This document shows positions 16,230 to 23,400 of a stretch of 25,803 bases of DNA, in pieces; position 1 is the first letter of the stretch; every line of letters begins with the position of its first letter. Source of the stretch: JBBIII01 sp037446575 (lineage in GTDB: Bacteria; Bacteroidota; Ignavibacteria; UBA10030); the NCBI GenBank assembly GCA_037446575.1, contig JBBIII010000032.1:1-25803 (forward strand), read 5' to 3'. The notes under the pieces were generated by a model. That model was not told where the DNA came from. It searched no databases and saw nothing but the letters and a program-made list of their open reading frames with translations. A program made the translations under genes and the position numbers.

Positions 16230-17747
16230 ATGATTTCGAACGAAACCATATTGATACTGCCTATTGCTCTTCCTCTGCTTACAGCGATTATTTTGTTGTT
16301 AGGTTGGGGCAGGTTAATTTTTCAGCGAATAGTTTATATAGTCAGCTCAACTTTAGTATTAGCTGTTGCCTGCCTTTTGCTTTACATTGTTAACGCAAAC
16401 GGCGTTGTCGCTACGCAAGTTGGCGACTGGAAAGCACCTTTCGGTATTACATTAGTAGCGGATATGTTTTCTGCAATCATGATTATGCTTTCCGCTATAA
16501 TTGCTTTTACCGCATCTATTTATTCTTTTGCAACAATTGATAAGGAGCGCGAGAGGTTCGGTTTTTATCCGCTTATACAAACTTTGCTTATGGGAGTGAA
16601 CGGTTCTTTTCTTACCGGCGATATTTTCAACCTGTATGTTTGGTTTGAAGTAATGCTTATGTCTTCTTTTGCATTGATAGCTTTAGGCGGAGAAAGAAAG
16701 CAATTGGAGGGCGCTTTGAAGTATGTTACACTCAATCTTCTTTCTTCTGCTTTATTCTTAGCTTCGGCGGGAGTTTTATACGGCTTAGTCGGCACATTAA
16801 ACATGGCGGACCTTTCAATAAAAATTGCGGAAATCGATAATGCAGGCGCCGTAGAAATAGTCGCTATGTTGCTTTTACTCGCATTCGGAATTAAATCCGC
16901 TGTCTTTCCTCTATTCTTCTGGCTTCCAGCGTCGTATCACACGCCGCCGGTTGTTGTTTCTGCAATCTTTGCAGGTCTTCTTACAAAGGTTGGAGTGTAT
17001 GCCCTTTTTCGCGTTTTCACACTTTTATTTGCCGGCTCAGACATTGCATTTACCGTCATATTAATAATTTCTGCTTTCACTATGCTTAGCGGAGTGCTTG
17101 GCGCGGTAATTCAAATGGATTTCCGAAAAATTCTATCATTCCATATTATCAGCCAAATCGGTTATATGATAATGGGACTCGGGTTATTTACACAGTTCGC
17201 TGTTGCTGGCGGTATATTTTATATATTGCACCATATCATTGTAAAAACAAACTTGTTTTATATCAGCGGACTTGTGGAAAGAATTCAAGGAAGCAACAAT
17301 CTAAAAAAATTAGGCGGGCTGTACAAAGTATATCCTTGGCTCGGAGTTTTATTTCTAATACCCGCGATGTCGCTTGCCGGCATGCCGCCTCTCTCCGGGT
17401 TTTGGTCTAAATTTATGGTCGTTAAAGCGGGAATTTTAACCAAAGATTTTCTCGTGGTAGGCGTTGCATTATTTGTCGGGTTGCTGACATTATTTTCTAT
17501 GACAAAAATTTGGAATGAGGCGTTCTGGAAAAATATACCCGATAAAGTTGACACAGCTTCTGCAGTCCCATTTCGAATGCTGTCTTTATCAATTAAGCTT
17601 TCTTTTATTTTGCCCATTGTTATACTAGCAATAATTACAATTGCAATTGGATTTTTTGTTGAAGATTTTTTCGCCTTAGCAAATACAGCCGCCGAGCAAT
17701 TAATGAATCCTACTTTATATAGACAAACAGTGTTGAGGTTGCCATGA
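16230..17747 (+). CDS. mrpD: Na+/H+ antiporter subunit MrpD
   Basis: A 505-residue NuoN/M-like antiporter subunit with about 14 spans. Seen: YVWFEVMLMSS with Glu140 (conserved TM5 glutamate), FWLPASYHTPPVVVSAIFAGLLTK region around residues 230-254 with the conserved lysine, and SQIGYMIMG. Together with MrpA it is thought to carry the ion-translocating half channels. Start 16230 lies 5 bp after mrpC; its TGA overlaps the mrpE ATG. Confidence 0.95.
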   Translation: MISNETILILPIALPLLTAIILLLGWGRLIFQRIVYIVSSTLVLAVACLLLYIVNANGVVATQVGDWKAPFGITLVADMFSAIMIMLSAIIAFTASIYSFATIDKERERFGFYPLIQTLLMGVNGSFLTGDIFNLYVWFEVMLMSSFALIALGGERKQLEGALKYVTLNLLSSALFLASAGVLYGLVGTLNMADLSIKIAEIDNAGAVEIVAMLLLLAFGIKSAVFPLFFWLPASYHTPPVVVSAIFAGLLTKVGVYALFRVFTLLFAGSDIAFTVILIISAFTMLSGVLGAVIQMDFRKILSFHIISQIGYMIMGLGLFTQFAVAGGIFYILHHIIVKTNLFYISGLVERIQGSNNLKKLGGLYKVYPWLGVLFLIPAMSLAGMPPLSGFWSKFMVVKAGILTKDFLVVGVALFVGLLTLFSMTKIWNEAFWKNIPDKVDTASAVPFRMLSLSIKLSFILPIVILAIITIAIGFFVEDFFALANTAAEQLMNPTLYRQTVLRLP

Positions 17748-18220
17748 AAGCGAGATTATTGACAGTCATATTTTTAGCTGTTGTTTGGATTGGACTAATT
17801 GGCAAAATTAATTTGGCAAATTTTATAGATGGGTTGTTGTTAGGATTTTTTATAGTCCTTTTAGCAAAACATCAATTTAAAACTATGCCAAATTTATCGA
17901 AGTTGCCAAAGGCAATCCTCTTTATTCTTTTCTTTTTTTACGAGGTTATCAAAGCTAATCTTAAAGTCGCATACGATATTATAACTCCTAAACATCACAT
18001 GAAGCCCGGAATTATCGCTTTCCCGCTCGATGCGCAGTCAGATATTGAAATTACCTTTTTAGCTAATGTCATTACGCTAACGCCGGGAACACTTGCGCTT
18101 GATGTTTCAAAAGATAAGACTATTATGTATATCCATGCAATGTACATTGACAATGTTGAAGATTTTATTTTAAAAACAAAAACAACTTTTGAAAAACCTT
18201 TAATCGAGATTTTAAGATGA
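17744..18220 (+). CDS. mrpE: Na+/H+ antiporter subunit MrpE
   Basis: A 158-residue subunit with two or three N-terminal spans and a cytoplasmic C-terminal half. The family signature appears as KPGIIAFPL (about 86-94) and ITLTPGTLALDV (about 110-121). MrpE is required for full antiport and assembly in studied species. The ATG overlaps the mrpD stop by 4 bp and its own stop overlaps mrpF. Confidence 0.93.
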   Translation: MKARLLTVIFLAVVWIGLIGKINLANFIDGLLLGFFIVLLAKHQFKTMPNLSKLPKAILFILFFFYEVIKANLKVAYDIITPKHHMKPGIIAFPLDAQSDIEITFLANVITLTPGTLALDVSKDKTIMYIHAMYIDNVEDFILKTKTTFEKPLIEILR

Positions 18221-18489
18221 CTTTTATTGAAGCGTCTTCATATATATGCTTAGGAATCATTTTTGTTTCTATGGTTCTTATTTTCTTTCGACTGATAAAA
18301 GGTCCGTCGTTATCGGATAGAGTTGTCGCTCTTGATTTGCTAATGGTTTTAATTATTGGCATAGCGGGATGCTATGCAATTATAACGCGCTCTGTAACCG
18401 TTCTTGATATTGGAATAATTATCGGGCTTATCGGCTTCTTAGGAACATCAGCTTTTGCATATTATATACAGAAAAGGACAAAGCTATAA
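18217..18489 (+). CDS. mrpF: Na+/H+ antiporter subunit MrpF
   Basis: A 90-residue subunit with three membrane helices and the typical FRLIKGPSLSDRVVALD stretch (about 23-39), whose aspartates are conserved in MrpF. Overlaps mrpE by 4 bp and mrpG by 1 bp (TAATG). Confidence 0.93.
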   Translation: MTFIEASSYICLGIIFVSMVLIFFRLIKGPSLSDRVVALDLLMVLIIGIAGCYAIITRSVTVLDIGIIIGLIGFLGTSAFAYYIQKRTKL

Positions 18490-18833
18490 TGGAAATTGCA
18501 GGAGGAGTTTTATTATTAGTTGGCTCAGCATTCATTCTTATTTCTGCAATCGGTATTCTCAGAATGCCAGATTTGTACATGCGAATGTCTGCTACAACTA
18601 AAGCTTCTACGCTCGGTCTTGGAATAGTTTTGGCTGGAGTAGCTGTTTATTTTGGCGAGGTCGGCGTAATCAGCAGGGCAATTGTGATTATCGCTTTTCT
18701 GTTTTTAACAGCTCCGGTTGCGGCGCATTTAATTGGAAGAGCGGCATACTTCGATAAAACTCCATTATGGGAAAAATCTGTTATGGACGATTTAAAGAAA
18801 AAGTTGGAAGAAGAACAAATCAAAAATAATTAA
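18489..18833 (+). CDS. mrpG: Na+/H+ antiporter subunit MrpG
   Basis: A 114-residue last subunit of the complex, three spans followed by a charged cytoplasmic tail (KKKLEEEQIKNN). The family motif is GILRMPDLYMRMSATTKAST (about 22-41). It completes the A to G set, all in the standard order. The rubrerythrin gene follows after 10 bp. Confidence 0.93.
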   Translation: MEIAGGVLLLVGSAFILISAIGILRMPDLYMRMSATTKASTLGLGIVLAGVAVYFGEVGVISRAIVIIAFLFLTAPVAAHLIGRAAYFDKTPLWEKSVMDDLKKKLEEEQIKNN

Positions 18834-18843
18834 AGGAAAAAAT

Positions 18844-19341
18844 ATGGCAACAACAAAAGACAATCTGAAAGAAGCATTCGCCGGAGAAAGTCAGGCGTTC
18901 CAAAAATATACAGCATTCGCAGAAAAAGCCGAGCGCGAAGGATTGAAAAATATTGCTAAGCTCTTCCGCACAACAGCGCAGGCAGAACGAATTCATGCTT
19001 CCGGACATTTACAGGCATTAGATGGAGTTGGTTCAACTGCAGAAAATCTCAAGGCCGCGATTGAAGGCGAAACTTACGAATACAAAGAAATGTATCCGCC
19101 TATGTTGACACAGGCAGAAGCTGATAATCACAAAGCAAAACGCATGTTTAAATATGCAGTTGATGCTGAGGCAGTTCATGCAAAACTTTATAAGCTTGCA
19201 CTTGAAGCCGCCCAGCAAGGCAAAGATTTAGAAGTTACAGAATTTTACTTATGCCCTGTGTGCGGTCATATCGAGTTTTACGCATCACCAGAGGCGTGCC
19301 CAATTTGCGGAGTTAAAAAAGAAAAATTCGTGCAGGTGTAG
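18844..19341 (+). CDS. Rubrerythrin
   Basis: A 165-residue cytoplasmic peroxidase that reduces hydrogen peroxide to water using a di-iron centre. The ferritin-like domain (1-130) has the iron ligands in ordinary positions: Glu15 (GESQA), Glu48/His51 (AERIH), Glu75 (GETYEY), Glu109/His112 (AEAVH). The C-terminal rubredoxin-like domain binds one iron through Cys137/Cys140 and Cys152/Cys155. AAAGGA lies 6-8 nt before the ATG. Only 10 bp after mrpG, it is probably the last gene of the mrp transcript. It converges on the DNA methyltransferase gene with 7 bp between the stops. Confidence 0.95.
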   Translation: MATTKDNLKEAFAGESQAFQKYTAFAEKAEREGLKNIAKLFRTTAQAERIHASGHLQALDGVGSTAENLKAAIEGETYEYKEMYPPMLTQAEADNHKAKRMFKYAVDAEAVHAKLYKLALEAAQQGKDLEVTEFYLCPVCGHIEFYASPEACPICGVKKEKFVQV

Positions 19342-19348
19342 ACACTCA

Positions 19349-20797
19349 CTATCTTTTTTTTCTCCCTTTTATAGGTCTATATAGTGTTTTCTTCTTTCTT
19401 AAAGTATCTTTCACTTGCTTCTTGCAAATTTTTGGTACTCTATATTTCGATTTGTTCTTTTGTGGCGAAGTAGCATAAATTGATAATCGTTCCGCTACTA
19501 CATAATTAAGTTTTTTACGCATTACAACAATGTATTCTCGAGTCATTGTATCATCAAGGATCCCTGTTGCATTTGTTGGACTGTTGCGCAGAGGCATCCG
19601 CTTATTGGGAATACACCTCTGATGAGTTGCAATATATTCATATCCAACGGATAAGAAGAAATCTCGGATTGCAATATCAGTTGGAAGGATGTTTCCCTTA
19701 ACTTTCCTATTGCCAACAACATAGCAAGCATATCCCCCCGGTTTTATTATCTTAGCAACATTGCTTATTGACTGTTGTAACTCTGAATAGAAAGAAGCAA
19801 CCTCCATTGCCCGTTTATGATCTTTTTGTCTAATTAAACTTATTACACTATTAAGCTCCTCACAAGGAAATACCGGAATTTTCTTAATTATTTGCCCACC
19901 CATGAGCTTGCGATCTATTTTTTCTGGCTCTTCTAAACCAAGCCATGCCGCTGAAAGCCGAGAATATTGTCCATAAGCAACGGTTGTGTGAGAGTCTCCA
20001 TAAGGAGGTGAAGTGACAACAAGATCGACGCTATTCTTGCTTAAGACTTCTTCGGGTATCCCATCTACTGTATTAAATCCACAAATCTTTGCCGTAGGCA
20101 AGTTTTTAAACTTACAGATGGTTTCAATATATTTTTCTAATCCTAGTCGATTTCTCTTTAGCTTTGACGACATAATAAAGAACACCTGAGGGTCAAAGAG
20201 TTTCAACTTTACTGGATCATACCTATACAATTTGAATTCATCATTTCTTGTATTTGATGATTCACGAATGGTTTCGCTAAACGCAACCTTGAAGAAGAGT
20301 CGGACAGCATCATCTTCAATTGTATCAATGAAAACTTTTAATCGTAATAATTTTTCTATGACTTGAGGTTTAAACCAGAAATCAATGTTTTTTATTCCCT
20401 GAATGATTGGTGATTTGTCCAACTTGATCGGTTGGGAGCGCAATATGAAATCATTAAACTGCTTAATACAATGCTCTAATATGAACAAATCGGGAATTGT
20501 TGTCTTGGCCTCTGCAATTAGTCTTGCAAGCGGATTAAGATCTGTACCAACGGTATCAATTCCCCGAAGTAATCCTTCTATAAGCGATGTCCCACTTCCA
20601 CAGTAAGGATCAAAAAGGGTTTTTGCCTTGTTGCCATAAAGCTCGATCAATTTGGATGCCACCTGCGGTATCATACGTGCAGGATAATCATGGTAACAAT
20701 GCGTTAACTCACGAGTTGACGCACCATTGAATGTCCAATCATCTTCTATGGTAACAATTTGTTCATCAAGCAAATTTAGTTGTTTAGCTCTTCGCAC
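19349..20797 (-). CDS. DNA methyltransferase of an MvaI/BcnI-type restriction system (TSPPY, probable N4-cytosine)
   Basis: A 482-residue DNA methyltransferase. Near the N-terminus HDYPARMIPQ (36-45) resembles motif X. FDPYCGSGTS (62-71) is the SAM-binding motif I, and TSPPYGD (262-268) is the catalytic motif IV. TSPPY points to N4-cytosine (or N6-adenine) chemistry; the endonuclease partner favours N4-cytosine in a CC(N)GG-like site. The long stretch between motifs I and IV probably holds the target-recognition part. The last 35 residues are very basic (ending KGRKKR). The start codon is GTG at 20797, directly after the endonuclease TAA and in the same frame, with only a weak GGA as ribosome site. 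It should protect host DNA from the endonuclease. Confidence 0.9.
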   Translation of the reverse strand: MRRAKQLNLLDEQIVTIEDDWTFNGASTRELTHCYHDYPARMIPQVASKLIELYGNKAKTLFDPYCGSGTSLIEGLLRGIDTVGTDLNPLARLIAEAKTTIPDLFILEHCIKQFNDFILRSQPIKLDKSPIIQGIKNIDFWFKPQVIEKLLRLKVFIDTIEDDAVRLFFKVAFSETIRESSNTRNDEFKLYRYDPVKLKLFDPQVFFIMSSKLKRNRLGLEKYIETICKFKNLPTAKICGFNTVDGIPEEVLSKNSVDLVVTSPPYGDSHTTVAYGQYSRLSAAWLGLEEPEKIDRKLMGGQIIKKIPVFPCEELNSVISLIRQKDHKRAMEVASFYSELQQSISNVAKIIKPGGYACYVVGNRKVKGNILPTDIAIRDFFLSVGYEYIATHQRCIPNKRMPLRNSPTNATGILDDTMTREYIVVMRKKLNYVVAERLSIYATSPQKNKSKYRVPKICKKQVKDTLRKKKTLYRPIKGRKKR

Positions 20798-21496
20798 TTA
20801 TAGTTCCGTAGTATTCTTGAACAGTAATGTGAGCTTATCTTCGGTCGCCCTGAATCCTGTACCATGATTTCTGGCTGAAGTGCCTTTATCGTGCAGTCTT
20901 AAATCTACCAAGATATTACCCGACACAAGTTGATTATGAATAATATTCGTTGAAGTTTCTGTAAGCAATTGTGCTCTGTCATATTTAAACCATTCCGTAT
21001 CTCCGCGCATTTCACTAAAAGCGCTAACAAGCACCAGCCCCGGCGTTTTTTGCATAAATCTCTTTGCCAAAGCTTCCAATTGCCATTCTGCGATAATTTC
21101 TCCTGAGACATGTCTTACTGAAATTGCTGTCTCATCAACATTAAGAAAGAGTCCCATGCTGTTTGGCGTTCTCGCCATGGTGAAATACATTCCTAGTCTT
21201 CCTTCATTATCACGCGTTCCGTACTTTTTGATAGCGGCAAGCGGATTCATTTTCCATGCTTTTCTATTAAACGTGAACAAAGTAATCATTGAAGATGAGC
21301 CGATACGATGTGTTTTAAGTTCTATTGTGCCTAAGTCTGGTAAGGCAACATTGTTTTCTTTTATGCTGAGCAGTTGTTCTAATGTCTGTCCTATACCGGT
21401 TGGGCCCTTTCTTTTCGACTTGACCCAACCTTTTTCTTTTACTTGTGCAAACTTTGCTCTAAATCTTTCAATTGTCAATTGCTTATGTTTTGCCAT
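20798..21496 (-). CDS. MvaI/BcnI-family type II restriction endonuclease
   Basis: A 232-residue cytoplasmic endonuclease with clear resemblance to MvaI: GWVKSKRKGPTGIGQTLE (23-40), then LPDLGTIELKTH, where Asp54, Glu59 and Lys61 reproduce the D-x4-E-x-K active site of that family. LTLFTFNRKAW (72-81), KYDRAQL, VDLRLHDKG and NHGTGFRATEDKL follow as in MvaI. Known members recognise CCWGG or CCSGG as monomers and nick each strand. Which central base is read here is not predictable by eye. ATG at 21496 has GAGGG rather far (about 13 nt) upstream. It is the first gene of the endonuclease-methyltransferase pair. Confidence 0.92.
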   Translation of the reverse strand: MAKHKQLTIERFRAKFAQVKEKGWVKSKRKGPTGIGQTLEQLLSIKENNVALPDLGTIELKTHRIGSSSMITLFTFNRKAWKMNPLAAIKKYGTRDNEGRLGMYFTMARTPNSMGLFLNVDETAISVRHVSGEIIAEWQLEALAKRFMQKTPGLVLVSAFSEMRGDTEWFKYDRAQLLTETSTNIIHNQLVSGNILVDLRLHDKGTSARNHGTGFRATEDKLTLLFKNTTEL

Positions 21497-21591
21497 CGGA
21501 TTTATTACCCTCTTTTCTTCTTTGCTATTTCGATAAAATTAATGTAATAAATTTTCTATAACGAATACTCTTACTGGCAAGCGAATTCGCT

Positions 21592-21708
21592 CTAATATTT
21601 TTCCTTGCGCTCCTTTTTCTTGGCTTCCATCAATCCTTTAAGCATATCACCATCAGCACCTAAAATTCCAGCTAAACTTTCAAAGTATTTCTTGTCTAAT
21701 ATATGAAC
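21592..21708 (-). pseudogene. Remnant or cryptic 38-codon ORF upstream of the endonuclease
   Basis: On the minus strand a frame runs from just after a TAA (21711-21709) to TAG (21594-21592), 38 sense codons with no ATG/GTG/TTG at its beginning. It reads like a real soluble protein tail: LDKKYFESLAG, GADGDMLKGLMEA, then KKKERKEKY. Further in-frame stops lie upstream. It sits 95 bp before the endonuclease ATG on the same strand, the place where controller proteins lie in some restriction systems, but no helix-turn-helix can be seen. It may be the C-terminal debris of a lost regulator or a chance frame. Confidence 0.35.
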
Positions 21709-21722
21709 TTACAAAATAGTTT

Positions 21723-21758
21723 ATTATAACTCAAAGTTACATGGGCAAGTTATAACTT
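21723..21758. promoter_or_regulatory. Operator-like dyads over a possible endonuclease promoter
   Basis: Two dyads use the same half-sites. TAACT-3 nt-AGTTA spans 21727-21739, and the 12-bp perfect palindrome AAGTTATAACTT spans 21747-21758. Their centres are about 20 bp apart, roughly two helical turns. On the minus strand a perfect TATAAT (21728-21723) overlaps the first dyad, with only a poor -35. This arrangement recalls the paired operators of restriction-modification control regions. The remaining 21497-21816 sequence holds the remnant ORF and AT-rich DNA. Confidence 0.45.
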
Positions 21759-21816
21759 ATTGTTTTACTCCTTTCTTCATAGCTTTTCATGAACTTCATT
21801 TGTAAATTATTTCACT

Positions 21817-22800
21817 ATGAAAAGCCAATTATCTAAAAATCTTACAGCTTTGCTTAAGTTGCGCAGTTTATCACGCCTCAAATCAAAAATTTCTTCCTTA
21901 AATTGTCAAAGTATTTCAGACGCCGAACTTCAGCAAATTTTAGACTCACAAACAATCGAGCGGGCACATTACTATATTAAACGACTAATTAAAGGTCTCA
22001 ACGAAATAAAAACCTCTTCAATAAACGACCTAAATCTAAATCGCTGGAAGGATTACGATGATATTATTACAGACAGTTTATGGATTTTAGATAAAAGAGA
22101 TAGAGCCGGTTCTCATTCTGCTGAGTATTGGGGAAATTTTGTTCCGCAAATTCCAAATCAACTTATCAGAAGATTCACAAAGCGCAACGAATGGGTTTTA
22201 GATCCTTTCCTTGGATGTGGAACGACTTTGATAGAATGCAAACGACTCGGAAGAAACGGCGTCGGGATTGAATTACAGCCATCAATCTATAAAAAAGCTC
22301 TTTCAAAAATTACTGTAGAAAATCAAGTAGCTAACAATAAGTTCACTATCATCAACGGGGATAGTACCCATCTAAATTTTTCAAAAGAACTCAAAAAGCG
22401 GCGAATCAAATCAGTTCAATTCGCTCTTGTGCACCCTCCCTACTGGGATATAATTAAATTCAGCAAAAATATACGCGACCTATCTAACGCTAAATCGTTA
22501 GAAGATTTTCTAAATAACTTTGGAACAGTTATCCAAAATTGTGCGTCTGTCTTAGATAACGGCAGATATCTCGCTTTTGTAATTGGCGATAAATATTGTG
22601 AGCGCGAATGGGTTCCACTCGGATTCTTAACAATGCAGGAAGTTTTGCGGCACGGCTTCAGATTAAAATCCATTATCGTAAAGAATTTTAATCAGACAAA
22701 GGCAAAGCGAAACCAACAGGAACTCTGGCGATATCGAGCTTTAGTAGGCGGATTTTATGTCTTTAAGCATGAGTATATTTTCCTTTTTCAAAAAATTTAG
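21817..22800 (+). CDS. Second DNA methyltransferase (DNA methylase N-4/N-6 family, HPPYW)
   Basis: A 327-residue DNA methyltransferase of the N4/N6 family. Helical N-terminal 75 residues lead into DSLWILDKRDRAGSH (87-101), EYWGNFVPQ, then motif I DPFLGCGTTLIE (129-140), GVGIELQP, and catalytic motif IV HPPYWDIIKFS (206-216), in which the usual first Ser/Asn/Asp is His. This DPF-GTT plus HPPYW combination is a known subfamily of orphan and system-linked methylases. It is divergent from the endonuclease operon and shares its 320-bp control region. The related BcnI system is known to have two methyltransferases, so it may be the second protector; it could also be unrelated. No Shine-Dalgarno site is evident before the ATG. 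Confidence 0.87.
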   Translation: MKSQLSKNLTALLKLRSLSRLKSKISSLNCQSISDAELQQILDSQTIERAHYYIKRLIKGLNEIKTSSINDLNLNRWKDYDDIITDSLWILDKRDRAGSHSAEYWGNFVPQIPNQLIRRFTKRNEWVLDPFLGCGTTLIECKRLGRNGVGIELQPSIYKKALSKITVENQVANNKFTIINGDSTHLNFSKELKKRRIKSVQFALVHPPYWDIIKFSKNIRDLSNAKSLEDFLNNFGTVIQNCASVLDNGRYLAFVIGDKYCEREWVPLGFLTMQEVLRHGFRLKSIIVKNFNQTKAKRNQQELWRYRALVGGFYVFKHEYIFLFQKI

Positions 22801-22869
22801 AATTGCTTGAAAGAAATTTTTGTAAGCACTATCTTGTTTTACAAGTTAAACCAATAAAAGAGGGCAAAA

Positions 22870-23400
22870 ATGTTCTGGTTAAAAATATTAACGAACTTCA
22901 TAAAAATAATGCGCGAAGGACAAACTCCGGCACAGGTCGCCGGCGGATTTGCTTTCGGCTCAATTCTCGGCTTATCACCAATGTTCACTTTGCAAGGAAT
23001 GGTTGTCTGGATAATAATATTAATCTTAGATGTCAATCTATCTGCCGTTACGCTTGCATTGATGATATTCGGTTTATTTGCGTTTATATTCGATCCTCTT
23101 TTCCATCAGCTTGGTTATTATCTACTTGTTCAAATTGACGGATTGAGAGAGATGTGGATAGCGCTTTACAATGCTCCTATCGCGCCTCTAACACGATTCA
23201 ATAATACTGTTGTAATGGGAAGTTTCGTAGCGGCAATTATTTTGTTTCCCGCAATTTATTTTGGAATGAAGAAGTTCGTAATTGCCTACCGCACAACTAT
23301 AGGCGCGCGGATAGAGAAAATGAAAATCTATCAGGTTATCAGTAAAAGCTGGATAGTGCAGACTTATCAAAAAATCCGCAGTCTGGGAGGCGTGTTATGA
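22870..23400 (+). CDS. TIGR03546 / DUF2062-like membrane protein
   Basis: A 176-residue inner-membrane protein. After an amphipathic start (MFWLKILTNFIKIMREGQTP) come GFAFGSILGLSPMFTLQG (26-43) and three or four spans (about 24-53, 56-76, 113-132). The pattern GxxFGxxxGLSP matches TIGR03546, a family regularly encoded next to TIGR03545 proteins. Function is unknown. AGAGGG lies 5 nt before the ATG. Its stop overlaps the next gene by 4 bp, so the two are probably made together. The 69 bp before it contain nothing else of note. Confidence 0.87.
   Translation: MFWLKILTNFIKIMREGQTPAQVAGGFAFGSILGLSPMFTLQGMVVWIIILILDVNLSAVTLALMIFGLFAFIFDPLFHQLGYYLLVQIDGLREMWIALYNAPIAPLTRFNNTVVMGSFVAAIILFPAIYFGMKKFVIAYRTTIGARIEKMKIYQVISKSWIVQTYQKIRSLGGVL

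Noticed and set aside
21737..21799. 20-codon minus-strand ORF in the restriction control region
   Set aside because: It ends within the dyad region and has no ribosome site; too short to support.
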